DNA of 64,000 bases from Candidula unifasciata (taxonomy: Eukaryota; Mollusca; Gastropoda; Stylommatophora; Geomitridae). The stretch's first letter is position 1. Every line of letters starts with the position of its first letter. The notes below the pieces were generated by a model. The model saw only the letters and a list, made by a program, of their open reading frames with translations. It did not search any database and was not told the origin of the DNA. This document shows, in pieces, positions 33,246-44,809 of this stretch. Location of the stretch: the NCBI GenBank assembly GCA_905116865.2, contig CAJHNH020001110.1, positions 134,501 through 198,500 on the forward strand, read 5' to 3'. The translations under genes were made by a program, and so were the position numbers.

Positions 33246-33477
33246 TTCCTGACTTTACTTTTACCTAGGATAAGACTGGAATCCTCTCCTCAATCGCCCC
33301 TCCGCCTGAAGCCGCTGACACGATGTGGAATGTCAGGTTTTGGTGTACACCGCCCAACATTCGGCGTTAACAGAAGTCAGATAGTTCCGACTTCTGTTAT
33401 ACTGTAGCTCAGTCAGGAGTGAACAAAAACCTTGCCAACTGGCTTCATAAGCATGGTCATAAAGCTCTGATGAATCT
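33246..33477. other. intron sequence
   Basis: A short palindrome, CAGAAGTCAGATAGTTCC with GACTTCTG, occurs at 33371-33396. Nothing else was recognised. Confidence 0.45.
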
Positions 33478-33479
33478 TT

Positions 33480-34330
33480 ACCCCGTTGATGGTTGCTGGA
33501 GAAGAGAGATTGAGGAGTCTGGAAGTTGTGGCAATGAAGGCAGGCGAGGCTGGGTCGACAGTGTAGCTACGTAGCTGACGGTTTCTGGAGAAGAGAGATT
33601 GGTGAGTCTGGAGGTTGTGGCAATGAAGGCAGGCGAAGCTGGGTCGGCAGTGTAGCTACGTAACTGGTGGTTACAGGGATACTCAGTCCACACATGGAGA
33701 AGATGGAGAAAGAGGAGGTGGAGAGAACATAGAGAAAACATGGAGAATAAGGGCGTAGAGGGAACATGGAGAAAGAGGGCGAAGACAGAACACGGAGAAA
33801 ACATAGAGAAAACATGGAGAATAAGGGCGTAGAGGGAACATGGAGAAAGAGGGCGAAGACAGAACACGGAGAAAACATGGAGACAGTGAGCATGGAGAGA
33901 ACATGGGGTAAGAGGGCGTGAAGACATGGAGAAAGAGTTTGGAGAGAACATGGAGAAAGAGCGTGGAGAGAGCGTGGAGACACAGGCGTGGAGAGAACAT
34001 GGAAAAAAAACATAGGGAAAGAGAGCGTGGAGAGAACATGGAGACAAAAAGCAGGACAGAACATGGAGAAAAAGGGCGTGAAGAGAACATGAAGAAAATA
34101 GAGTGCGAAGAGAACATGGAGAAAACACAGAGAAAGAGAGCGCGTAGAGAGCACGGAGAGAACACGAAGAGAACATGGAGAAAGAAAGGGCATGGAGAAA
34201 GATAGCAAAGTGAGAAAGTATATGGAGACGGAAGAGGCAGTACTGATAGAGAGAGAGAGTGTGGAGAAAGTATTAAGACAGAGAGTGAACAGAGCATGGA
34301 GAAAGACAGCGAGGATAAAAAGCATATGAA
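33480..34330. repeat. 90-bp tandem duplication and degenerate GGAGAAAGAG array
   Basis: Two 90-bp copies lie at 33487-33668 (GGAGAAGAGAGATT, GTGGCAATGAAGGCAGGCG, AGTGTAGCTACGTA). From 33690 on, units of about 20-24 bp (AGAACATGGAGAAAGAGGGC) recur imperfectly some 25 times. The minus-strand frames rich in Cys, Ser and Leu over it are artefacts. Confidence 0.88.
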
Positions 34331-34575
34331 GAGATTACAAAGAAAGGGATAATGGCGACAGCGAGACAGAGACAGCAAGAGAGACGGATGACACAGTATG
34401 AAGAGGCGGAAAGAGAGTATGGAGGGGGGGGGGGAACAGTGATAGAGGAGAGATGATAAGGGGCAGGGGGAAAGATAAAGGGAAGGGATAGAACAGGAGG
34501 AGGAAAGGAAATGATGAGGAAAGAGTGAGACATAAAAGGAAGGAAAAGAGAGAATAAAGCATGGGGGGGGGGTGA

Positions 34576-34577
<2 letters not shown>
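34331..34577. other. purine-rich intron sequence
   Basis: AG-rich low-complexity sequence with a G-run at about 34425. No gene was seen. Confidence 0.5.

Positions 34578-34640
<63 letters not shown>
34578..34640. repeat. (GA)n microsatellite
   Basis: About 30 GA units. Confidence 0.95.
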
Positions 34641-34641
<1 letters not shown>

Positions 34642-35499
34642 AGGCCCACAAAAAGTTCCCATCCCTCCAAGAGTGAATGATCCGTCCTGACTCAAAAGAA
34701 ACTGGTGTAACCAGACAGGGCTGCCAGTCCCGACTTTCAAACGACCTCAGAGCAGAAAACACAGCGACTGCAGGACCGGGCGTGCCAGCATCTTGGAAAA
34801 CAGCGCCGCAGTCTGCCAGCGGAGGAAAGAACAATGCAGGTAATCAGAAGCACAATACGCATTTGAAGAAAGATGCCGGTAATCTCCGCAGAGTGTCTTT
34901 AAACTAATTACATTAACAAATAGCTTTGGGTACCCACCAAAATGTCTGGTACAGTAGCCCTGAAAAAAAAAACCGCATAGAAGGCGTGCCGGTACTGCGC
35001 TGACAATAGCTACTGACGAGTGGGGGTAAGGGACAACGCAGGTAACGGAACATGCCCGCCAGAACTGGAGGTTTAGATGCCCCGTCCCTCCCCGATTTGT
35101 TTTACCCCATCTCTAAAAACTGTTGAAAGCGAATAAACCAACCCCAACCCCCAATCATGCAGATGTTTCCTTTCAAGTGTTGAATTTATATCTTATCAGC
35201 CCTTGTACAGTTTTCTTGGTAGCAGCGCACCGACAGACAAAAAGAAACATTAGAGACCACGGGTATCGTGTGGGGTTTACTCGGGGGCCACACATGTTGA
35301 ACACAGGGATCGTCACGGGCCGTTGGTAAATTTTACGCCGCTACACACTAGCTCGCTTCCGATCGGACGACCGACAGGCCACCTCACTCCTGATAGGTCG
35401 GCCTCGAGTGATCCGAATTTCACACAAGGTCACGGGGATATTCCGCACTCGCGCTGATACCGCGTGTTGTATATTTCACCATGCCATAGCTTTCAACAC
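34641..35499. other. intron sequence, nothing recognised
   Basis: No exon or repeat family was recognised on either strand. Confidence 0.45.
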
Positions 35500-35655
35500 T
35501 TCTAAAACATTAAGATACTGGGCCTTATACACCTTTAAACGGTCAGCTCTCAGTACCACTGTCGAAACCAACACAAGACAAACACTGTGGCTGGGATCGA
35601 ACCCGGCACCCCAGCATTAAGGCGCACGCTCGCAAAACCTAAGCCACAGACAGGT
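35500..35655 (-). mobile_element. SINE-D fragment
   Basis: AAACGGTCAGCTCTCAGTACC and TGGCTGGGATCGAACCCGG match the promoter half of 25705-25935. The far half is missing. Confidence 0.78.
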
Positions 35656-35774
35656 ATGACAGCCAGTGACTTGGACCCCTACAAAAACTGTTGACCGGAA
35701 AATCCTAATGGAGATGATATGCCTCATAAGTGCTGCCTGAGTTATAAAAAAACGATAACATTAGAAATCTTCTT

Positions 35775-36150
35775 CTTCACGTTCACCGGCTGTAAACTCC
35801 GGCAGAAAGTTCTGGTTGTTCACCCCCCCCCCCCCCCCCCCCCCCCACACCCCCTGGACTTTAGGCTTGTTCCGGAAACCGAGTGTTTCAAATTCAAATT
35901 CTCTTTCGTTGACCACTTTCAGCTAGGTCAGATCACATTTCTGCTCACTTTCCTTTCAGCTATATTTGTGGTGACGTATCTGGTCTCGATCTCATTTGGT
36001 TTTGGATTGTGTTCAAACCGAGTGTTGCATGCACATCTATTTTATACAGATCTGACTTATTTTTATGCAGACTGTTGGTTCCTTGCCTCCCAGACAGATG
36101 TACTCCGACTTCGAAGGAAACCGCCAATAAGTCGATTTCTATGCACCGGA
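35775..36150 (-). mobile_element. interspersed repeat R1 with a nested 127-bp insert
   Basis: The minus-strand R1 begins with CACCGGCTGTAAACTCCGG at 35784 and has a C-run at 35823-35846. The insert at 35888-36014 is bounded by a perfect 12-bp repeat AAACCGAGTGTT (35876-35887 and 36015-36026). R1 resumes with GCATGCACATC, CAGACTGTTGGTTCCTTGCC and GATGTACTCCGACTTCGAAGG. The insert itself was not recognised. Confidence 0.85.
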
Positions 36151-36350
36151 ACAAATAAATGAAGAAATTACAAGAAAACTGAAACTGAAACCAAGCAGTT
36201 GACGTAAAAGCAACAGATGAGATGGTCTGGTAGTCTGACCAGAATGTCCAGGTAGCAACTCCTATATAAATGTAATCAATGCAGAGTAAGAAAAAGATCA
36301 CGCCGAAGATGGAGCCATGACAGCCGTAAAGAAACGAAGACAAACTTATA

Positions 36351-36383
<33 letters not shown>

Positions 36384-36926
36384 GATCAAACGGCACTGAC
36401 AGTCCATGCTTAAGCACTAGTGAAGAAATCAAAGTCAAAATTTTGAGAGCATGCATCTTCATTATAGCAACAAGCGGATGTGAGTCGTGGACTATCTCTC
36501 AGTCCTTAAGGAACAAAGTGGTTGCTCTTGAGCTGAAATGTTATAGAATGATTCTCAAAATACCACGGATAAGAAGACAGCCTGAAAGATTGAAACATAA
36601 ATTAATTTTGGCTAATAGACAGCCTCTTGTCTCGGCAGCTGAAATAGTTTGGTCATATCCAGCGCCATAATGTATTGAACAAATAATAATAGCAGAAGAC
36701 ATGGTAGCAAAAAGGAGGTGCAGGGGCCGACCAACACGACGATGGGAACATGATATTAGTAAATCCTTGGCTATGACAGTGTACGGGGCAGGAGAGCTGC
36801 CTCTTTCAGGTAGACAGTGAGGACAACGATGGTCGGCAAAGGACAATAACACATACATACAGATTCTTACAACTTCCACGCACTTCAGTAACTGGAAGAA
36901 GAAGAAGAAGAAGAAGAAGAAGAAGA
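36151..36926 (+). mobile_element. LINE 3' part with (GAA)n tail
   Basis: The plus strand at 36405-36660 reads EEIKVKILRACIFIIATSG, CESWTISQSLRNKVVALELK and YRMILKIPRIRRQPERLKH. It continues in other frames with CRGRPTRRWEHDI. The same family occurs at 44230-44720. A (CA)n run lies at 36353-36380 and a GAA run at 36897-36926. Confidence 0.83.
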
Positions 36927-37394
36927 ATGTGACAGACAGGCGCTGATTCATACTAACGCGAAAACCAGAGCAAAACACACGTTGGAACAAGAATAGGGCG
37001 AATGCATTTTACAAAAACTCCAGAGATCTAGCACAAATAAACAGCACGCACAGAAAATAAGCAAGACGTGAAAATAGAAGCAATGACAATGAAAGACTAA
37101 AAAGTGAATAGAAAACACAGATAAGTCTCATGTAAGACGCTCTCAGCGGGTCCATTCTAATGAGAGATGACATTCCTACTACAGCTGTACATTGCATCAA
37201 CAACGGAGAAGGGGCAATAAACTAAACGGCAAGCGACGGTAATGCTCTCCCCTACATCAATGATGGCAGGAGCAAGCGATTTTTTCAGTGTAGCGCCGAT
37301 TTTTACCTGTGTAGTGAACACTGCCCTTTAGCAGAAGCGGTAATCAAGAGAATCTTCCACAGTGCTGACATCGTAACTGTTGTATACACCTGTA
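36927..37394. other. intron sequence, nothing recognised
   Basis: No exon or repeat was recognised before the tandem arrays. Confidence 0.45.
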
Positions 37395-38035
37395 ACAAAG
37401 AGAGGAGCATTCCACGGAATCAATCATAGTTTGTATTCACTAGTCACAAAGAGAGGCGCATTCCACGGAATCAATCACAGTTGTATTCACTAGTCACAAA
37501 GAGAGGAGCATTCCACGGAATCAATTACAGTTGTATTCACTAGTCACAAAGAGAGCAGCATTCCACGGAATCAATCACAGTTGTATACACTAGTAACAAA
37601 GAGAGGGGCATTCCACGGAATCAATCACAGTTGTATACACTAGTAAAAGAGGAGCATTCCACGGAATCAATCAGGCAAGGAGAATTTAAGAGAATCAACA
37701 ATAAAAGGAACATTACACGGTCAAAAATCAAAGGAGATTTTTTTTTTATAAAATCAATAATCAAAAGAGCATTTCACAGAATCAATAATGAAAGAAACAT
37801 TTAAAAGAATCCATAATGAAAGGAACATTTCACAGTATCAATAATGAAAGGAACATTTCACAGTATCAATAATGAAAGAAACATTTCACAAAATCTATAA
37901 TGGAAGGACCATTCCACGGAATCAATAATGAAAGGAACATTTTACAGAATCAATACTGAAAGGAGTATATTACAGAATCAATAATGAAAGGAACATTTCA
38001 CAGAATCAAAAATAAAAGGAACATTCCAACAACAA
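37395..38035. repeat. two adjacent minisatellites, about 50-bp and 28-bp units
   Basis: At 37395-37675, five units of about 50 bp (GTTGTATTCACTAGTCACAA with AGAGAGGAGCATTCCACGGA) occur. At 37690-38030, about twelve units near 28 bp (AATCAATAATGAAAGGAACA, then TTTCACAG) occur. The shared phrase GGAATCAAT suggests the second grew from the first. Confidence 0.92.
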
Positions 38036-38349
38036 CAAAATCAACAAAGACATGAACATTAAATAAAACCAACAAAGATTTGCACAGTATGATGTAAGTC
38101 TTCAAAATGTCGCCCCGAAAATGTCCCCCCGCCCCCTGTTACAATAACCTGCTGCTTATTCCGCTCCGTGCAGTGCCGCCTCTCTGTATCTAGCATGGCA
38201 CTGGTCTAACCACCCCCCCCCCTCCCCACCCCCGGGACCAAGCTGGGCAACAGAACAGAGAGTACTCGTGGTTTTAAGTCAACGATATCATTTATGAAAT
38301 GACTGACAAACCCGTGGCCAGTTGTCAGGTATCGAGTGAGTTCATGTGC
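38036..38349. other. intron sequence with a C-run
   Basis: A C-run at 38212-38233 is interrupted by T and A. No gene was seen. Confidence 0.5.
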
Positions 38350-38357
38350 CTCAAATG

Positions 38358-38543
38358 CAGCGGTTCTCAACCTGCCGATTACGACCCTTTTTGCGTCGAA
38401 CCACAATTTCATGTGGGTCGCAAAAGGCCATCGGAAAACACATAATAATTGAAGTTATAAAGGAAAATAATTGTTTGTGGATCGCTACAACATGAGGAAA
38501 CTGTATTAAAGGATCGCGGCATTAGGAAGGGTGAGAACCACTG
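38358..38543 (+). mobile_element. hAT-family MITE (hAT-1), complete, with 8-bp target duplication
   Basis: The element begins CAGCGGTTCTCAACCT and ends GGGTGAGAACCACTG, inverted repeats with few mismatches. The flanks CTCAAATG (38350-38357) and CTCTAATG (38544-38551) match at 7 of 8 positions, the size expected for hAT. Internal blocks GTGGGTCGCAAAAGGCC, ATCGGAAAACACATA, AACATGAGGAAACTGTATTA and GGCATTAGGAAGG are shared with copies at 6335 and 9399. Confidence 0.92.
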
Positions 38544-38551
38544 CTCTAATG

Positions 38552-39232
38552 TAGGGCTATTCAACATAGTTTACTCAAGGATCTTCTTCAGCATTCCGAG
38601 CCCTTGAGGTTCATTGCTGCAGATATCACCCGCCTCCATTCATCTCTCTGGTTGGCCTTCTCTTTCCAGTTGGTGAAACCAAGTGTTTGCAGGTTGTCTG
38701 GATAACTCTACATCTTCTTCTTAGTCTACCTCGTGGTCTTTTTCCCTGGTCTGTGCACAATTTTTACTTCTCTGCCATCTGACATTCTTTCAATATGCCC
38801 TAACCAGTTCATTCTATCAGCTCTCATGATGCCAGTGATCAATGGTGATTTAAACAGTTTCTGAGTTTCGATGTTGCTTCTCACGCTCCATTGCCCGCTG
38901 TTTGCATCTTTGATGGGTCCAAAGATTCGTCGTAAGACTGTTTTCGAAAACCTGTAATAAGGCTTTATCTCTTTTAGTTATGCTCCAAGTTTCAGAGCCA
39001 TATAACACGACTGGTCTTATCAACGTTTTATATATTTTGACTTTGGTGTTGCGAGACAGACACTTCGACTTTAGTAGATGTTGAAGGGCAGTATACTTAT
39101 TTCCAGATTGTATTCTAGATCAACTTTTGAAAATGAGGATCGTCTAAGGCCAGAGGCCAGTGCCCTGGATAGAAATATCACGAAAATAGTATAACTGGCA
39201 TTGAACCGCGGGCCATCCGTTGAATAGCCCTG
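38552..39232. mobile_element. second hAT-type element (hAT-2), 681 bp, containing a LINE fragment
   Basis: The terminal repeats are TAGGGCTATTCAAC at the left and GTTGAATAGCCCTG at the right, with one mismatch. The flanks CTCTAATG (38544-38551) and ATCTAATG (39233-39240) agree at 7 of 8 positions. The left flank is also the right target copy of hAT-1. There is no transposase. The interior at about 38585-39060 is a minus-strand LINE fragment. Confidence 0.85.
38585..39062 (-). mobile_element. LINE 3' fragment inside hAT-2
   Basis: The minus strand reads NTKVKIYKTLIRPVVLYGSE, TWSITKRDKALLQVFEN, RRIFGPIKDANSGQWSVRSN, MNWLGHIERMSDGRE and NWKEKANQRDEWRRVISAAM, with a few frameshifts, ending in a GAAGAAGATCC tail at the left. 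It is the same family as 8480-8745. Confidence 0.88.
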
Positions 39233-39240
39233 ATCTAATG

Positions 39241-39420
39241 GGATCGTCACCAAAAAGTGAACCACACAGCGCAGGGTGTCAAACAAACAATGCCGACAAA
39301 ACAGGCGGGGAGCCGACAGTGAAGCTACAACCGGTGTATTCCACCCTTGATGAAGATAAAAATCGACACCCCTTTGTGAATGTATACCAAGGCCTTGTTA
39401 TAGTTCCACTACATTCTCTA

Positions 39421-39473
<53 letters not shown>

Positions 39474-39660
39474 AGAGAGAAGAGAGAGAGGAGAGAGAGA
39501 GAGAAGAGAGAGAAGAGAGAGATAGTGTGCTGGAAAATGCATGTGTGTCAAAGTGTGTGCATGTGTGTGAGTATTTGTGTGGGAAATCGTGTGTGCGCGC
39601 GCGCGTGTGTGTGTGTGGGTAGAGGGAGCAACCCAACACACACACACATTTATTTTTACT
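39241..39660. repeat. (GA)n and (GT)n microsatellites
   Basis: A CA run is followed by GA (39421-39522) with AGAGAGAAG variants. GT/GC alternation lies at 39594-39617, and a CA run at 39637-39646. Confidence 0.9.
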
Positions 39661-42075
39661 TTCAAAATATTAAGAACTGGGCATGCAGGCCCGCCCAATA
39701 TTGTGCCCTTCTTATACTTTCACTTTCAAAGGGTTAAGAACTGGGCATGAAGGCCCGCCCAACATTGTGCCCTTCTAATACTTTCACTTTCAAAGGGTTA
39801 AGAACTGGGCATGAAGGCCCGCCCAACATTGTGCCCTTCTTATACTTTCAAAGGGTTAAGAACTTGGCATGCAGGCCCGCCCAACATTGTGCTCTTCTAA
39901 TACTTTCAAAGGGTTAAAAAACTGGGCATGAAGGCCCGCCCAACATTGCGCTTCCTTCTAAAGGTTACTTTCAAATTGGTTTCTAAAAAAGGGTTAAAAA
40001 CTGGGCATGAAGGCCCGCCCAACATTGCGCCCTTCTAATACTTTCAAAACTTTCAAAGGTTAAAAACTGGGCATGAAGGCCCGCCCCCAACATTGTTGCT
40101 CTTCTAATACTTTCAAAGGGTTAAAAACTGGGCATGAAGGCCCGCCCAACATTGTGCCCTTCTTATACTTTCAAAGGGTTAAGAACTGGGCATGCAGGCC
40201 CGCCCAACATTGTGCTCTTCTAATACTTTCACTTTCAAAGGGTTAAAAACTGGGCATGAAGGCGCGCCCAACATTGTGCCCTTTTTATACTTTCAAAGGG
40301 TTAAGAACTGGGCATGCAGGCCCGCCCAACATTGTGCTCTTCTAATACTTTCAAAGGGTTAAAAACTGGGCATGAAGGCCCGCCCAACATTGTGCTCTTC
40401 TAATACTTTCAAAGGGTTAAAAACTGGGCATGAAGGCCCGCCCAACATTGTGCTCTTCTAATACTTTCAAAGGGTTAAGAACTGGGCATGAAGGCCCGCC
40501 CAACATTGTGCTCTTCTAATACTTTCACTTTCAAAGGGTTAAAAACTGGGCATGAAGGCCCGCCCAACATTGTGCTCTTCTAATACTTTCAAAGGATTAA
40601 AAACTGGGCATGCAGGCCCGCCCAACATTGTGCCCTTCCTATACTTTCAAAGGGTTAAGAACTGGGCATGCAGGCCCGCCCAACATTGTGCTCTTCTAAT
40701 ACTTTCAAAGGGTTAAAAACTGGGCATGAAGGCCCGCCCAACATTGTGCCCTTCTAATACTTTCAAAGGGTTAGGAACTGGGCATGAAGGCCCGCCCAAC
40801 ATTGTGCTCTTCTAATACTTTCAAAGGGTTAAGAACTTGGCATGCAGGCCCGCCCAACATTGCGCCCTTCTAATACTTTCACTTTCAAAGGATTAAAAAC
40901 TGGGCATGAAGGCCCGCCCAACATTGTGCCCTTCTAATACTTTCAAAGGGTTAAGAACTTGGCATGCAGGCCCGCCCAACATTGCGCCCTTCTAATACTT
41001 TCACTTTCAAAGGATTAAAAACTGGGCATGAAGGCCCGCCCAACATTGTGCCCTTCTTATACTTTCAAAGGGTTAAGAACTGGGCATGAAGGCCCGCCCA
41101 ACATTGTGCTCTTCTAATACTTTCACTTTCAAAATATTAAAAACTGGGCATGAAGGCCCGCCCAACATTGTGCTCTTCTAATACTTTCACTTTCAAAATA
41201 TTAAGAACTGGGCATGCAGGCCCGCCCAACATTGTGCTCTTCTAATACTTTCACTTTCAAAGGGTTGAGAACTGGGCATGCAGGCCCGCCCAACATTGTG
41301 CCCTTCTTATACTTTCAAAGGGTTAAGAAGTGGGCATGCAGGCCCGCCCAACATTGTGCTCTTCTAATACTTTCAAAGGGTTAAAAACTGGGCATGAAGG
41401 CCCGCCCAACATTGTGCCCTTCTAATACTTTCAAAGGGTTAAGAACTGGGCATGAAGGCCCGCCCAACATTGTGCTCTTCTTATACTTTCAAAGGGTTAA
41501 GAACTGGGCATGCAGGCCCGCCCAACATTGTGCCCTTCTTATACTTTCAAAGGGTTAAGAACTCGGCATGCAGGCCCGCCCAACATTGTGCTCTTCTAAT
41601 ACTTTCAAAGGGTTAAAAACTGGGCATGAAGCCCGTCCAACATTGTGCCCTTCTTATACTTTCAAAGGGTTAAAAACTGGGCATGCAGGCCCGCCCAACA
41701 TTGGGCTCTTCTAATACTTTCAAAGGGTTAAGAACTGGGCATGAAGGCCTGCCCAACATTGCGCCCTTCTAATACTTTCAAAGGGTTAAGAACTGGGCAT
41801 GAAGGCCTGCCCAACATTGCGCCCTTCTAATACTTTCACTTTCAAAGGGTTAAAAACTGGGCATGAAGGCCTGCCCAACATTGCGCCCTTCTAATACTTT
41901 CAAAGGGTTAAGAACTGAGCACTCAGGCCCGTCCCACATTGCGCCCTTCTAATACTTTCACTTTCAAAAAGTTAAGAACTGGGCATGCAGACCCGCCCAA
42001 CATTGTGCCCTTCTAATACTTTCAAAGGGTTAAAAACTGGGCATGCAGGAACGTCCAACATAGTGCCCTTCTAAT
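39661..42075. repeat. 58-bp satellite array, about 40 copies, 2.4 kb
   Basis: The unit contains GGGTTAAGAACTGGGCATGA, AGGCCCGCCCAACATTGTGC and CCTTCTAATACTTTCAAA. A 64-bp variant has an extra CTTTCA (ACTTTCACTTTCAAA) and occurs in about a quarter of the units. The last base before GGCCCG (ATGAAGG or ATGCAGG) and GTGC or GCGC also vary in patches. The array lies within the long MED15 intron. Confidence 0.97.
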
Positions 42076-43335
42076 CTGCCTTCTGTCCTACATCGTTTCA
42101 TTCATACATCTGTTAACACAGATACACGCAGAGATTGAAAGAAACACACATACACAAATAGAAAAATAGATAAAGGGCAACGATTTAGAGACAAACAGAC
42201 CAAAATGGAAAGTCAGCTCACAGATACACGGTGGATAAAACAGCAACACCTGCTGATAATAATCAGATGGAAGGAGACAAAAATAACAGGTTACTCAGGA
42301 AACCTGAGAACCAGGTGTGTCCACAAAATAATCATTGCATAATCGGCAGGTATTGAGTACGCAACCCAACATAATTGTTAAATGCCAAATGTATCAAAAT
42401 GACAATCCTGTGGTGTGCCCTTTCTATGGTTCTACTTTTCTAATGATGTTAGTTAGTCGACAAATCATCCCTAACATCGAACAATTCTGTCCATAAGTGA
42501 TCGTATCCTCTGTTAGAGTAAAACCCACAGCACGTAACAGCTGACGGCATCCATTTTGTATTGGTTTATATATATATTTATATATATATATTTTTTTTTC
42601 GCGCGCGAGATGGGGGGGGGGGGATGTCAGGCCTCTTTTCTTGTTTACTTGCTCCTGCAGTCTGATCATGGTTACAGATTCATAGATAATCACTTGGTTC
42701 TGGTGGACATCTAATTATGTGATATTCTTGATTAGGTTTTTTCAAATTTCATCCTGGAGCAAGCGTAACAATAGATGAAAGTTCAAGGCTACAGACCAGC
42801 ACAAGCATGTCCTATATGTCGGCAACATCCAGGCTAATCAAATTTTTTTTTTGTTTTGGCATCATGTTCATGCTAAGCTGACAAGAACAGCTGCATAAGG
42901 CATATTTTAATCTATTGGTCATCTTGCCTGAAGAAACAAGAAGGATAACAATCGGGCCAAGACTGTCACCAGATAGTGTATCACACCACAGACAGCCCTG
43001 TCATTTGGTCATCATGGAAGCAGCTCCATAGGTCGGATAGATTGAATACCCGAGGCCGTGAATATCAAGGAGGCCGGCACCTGGTGCTTCGTCAAAACCT
43101 GACAGTGAAAGGCAGAAACCGACCGTAGAAGTTCACTTGTGTGCAGCTGTAAAAAGCTATCAAGGGACAGCGATTCTACAAAGACACAGCAGTTCAAAGA
43201 ATCAATGTCCCATATTTCTTCTATGTATTTATTATACTTTCTCTATGCCCCCACACCACACTTCCCAATCTGTTTATTTTTGTGTATTACGTACAGTACA
43301 ATGGAACTGGTCAAAAATTTTCTTTTCTGAATGTT
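42076..43335. other. intron sequence, nothing recognised
   Basis: An AT-richer unique region. There is a TA run near 42569-42592 and a G-run at about 42613-42623. Short open frames on both strands show no domain. Confidence 0.5.
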
Positions 43336-43339
43336 CATT

Positions 43340-43765
43340 ACACACTAGACAGAGCAATATGATCTGATTTGTTTGTTGTTGGATCAATGCTTGCTTAATA
43401 TGAATAATATGAGTACAAACTGCCTTAGTGATGTGGCTAATAAAGCATCTTTTTAGGGCTGCCTGGTTGCTGATGCATCGAAGCAAATTTTTTCCTACAG
43501 CAAAACCCTCTCATCATTTGCAGGTTGGAGGTTCCATTGTGGGATACCATTAAGAGAAACCACATTACTATTTGTCTGATTCATTCTCATTATCTTTGTC
43601 TTTCCCTCATGGATTTTCAGACCTAGCTGTTGTGATTTCGCATCAAGTATACTTAATTTATCTTGCATGCAACTCAGTAATCATTCGGTGTAAATTGAAA
43701 TCTGGCATGCAGCCTATTATAAGAAAAGTTGTTGAAAACAAACAACTAGTTTAGCTTGCTTACAG
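43340..43765 (-). mobile_element. LINE reverse-transcriptase remnant
   Basis: The minus strand reads LQDKLSILDAKSQQLGLKIH, EGKTKIMRMN and SNVVSLNGI, the segment that follows the catalytic FADD box in non-LTR RTs, then decays. The FADD box itself is not readable. Confidence 0.75.
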
Positions 43766-44229
43766 TTAACTGAGTAACAAGATCCTTTCAAAACATCAAA
43801 CTGCACGTGTGTCACATGCATTTCACTCTCAGGTGATCATCTCCAACATTAGCCTTCCGTGAATTAGTTGAACACAATTTTTCACTGTTGGTAGGATAGG
43901 CTATCAAAATAATCACCATGCATTGCTGCACATAGGAACTGATTTTGAAACAATCTCCGCAGATGTGTCAAATACAGTATATTTAAGGCTACACAAATTA
44001 TTAGTGAAACAAAGATCAAAGAAATTCACTACTCTAAGAAAACAGCAGCACCTGTGTAACTGCAAAATATACAATCAAAATGATATAAGGAAATCTGAGG
44101 CAACATGCAAAAATGTGTGCTGATCCGAACAAGAGTCTTCAAGATATATGTTGAAGTGTAAGGGCACGACTTTTGAAACACACTACTTTCATAGCAATTT
44201 TGTGGAAATTGTGGTGATTACAAGATTGA
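43766..44229. other. intron sequence, nothing recognised
   Basis: AT-rich. The plus-strand frame 43923-44123 has no known domain. Confidence 0.45.
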
Positions 44230-44720
44230 ACAGCCTTAAAAGTCTATGGTTAAGCTCCAGCAAGGAGATACAAATTAGAATTTTGAGAGCATGCATCTTC
44301 TCTGTGGCTACATACGGATGTGAGTCGTGGACTATCTCTCAATCCTTAGGAAAGAGAATAGGGGCTTTTGAGCTGAAATATATAGATTCTCAGAATATCT
44401 TGGACAAAGAAGATGAGAAATATTGACATCTTAGAAGATCTGAACATCATTAAACAGCATCCTTTCTCGAAAGCTGAAATATTTTGGTCATATCAAGCGC
44501 CACGGCGGACTGGAAACAATTATGGCAGAAGGCATGGTACCAGGAAGGAGGGGCAGGGGCCGACCGACACGAAGATGGGCACAGGATATAAGTTACTCCT
44601 TCCTTGAGTATGAAAGTGCATGAGGCGGGAGAACTGGCGAGAGACCGAATGCCTTTCAGGCAGACTGTCATGAGAGCAACGTTCTGCAAAGGACCTGCTA
44701 AATGATGATGATGATAGATG
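44230..44720 (+). mobile_element. LINE 3' part with (ATG)n tail
   Basis: The plus strand reads LWLSSSKEIQIRILRACIFS, VATYGCESWTISQSLGKRIG and AFELKY. After frameshifts it continues KYFGHIKRHGGLE, GRGRPTRRWAQDISYS and ELARDRMPF, with TGATGATGATGATAG at the end. Confidence 0.87.
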
Positions 44721-44744
44721 TGGTGATTAAAAGAAATTACAATT

Positions 44745-44806
44745 AAAATTAGGGGTTGACCAGCCCTTTCACAGGGGGTCACCTATGACCACTGGAAAAC
44801 ACATAT
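44745..44806 (+). mobile_element. hAT-1 MITE fragment
   Basis: CAGCCCTTTCACAGGGGGTC and GACCACTGGAAAACACATATT match the left-middle part of hAT-1. The copy is cut off by an R1 element. Confidence 0.7.
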
Positions 44807-44809
44807 TCA

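Noticed and set aside
33478..34378. Three overlapping Cys/Ser/Leu-rich minus-strand frames
   Set aside because: They lie on GGAGAAAGAG-type tandem repeats and overlap in different frames.
39276..39292. hAT-like terminus GCAGGGTGTCAAAC after hAT-2
   Set aside because: No partner end was found, and the match is short.
39661..42075. CRISPR-like regular repeat array
   Set aside because: The units are contiguous with no unique spacers, and the genome is eukaryotic.
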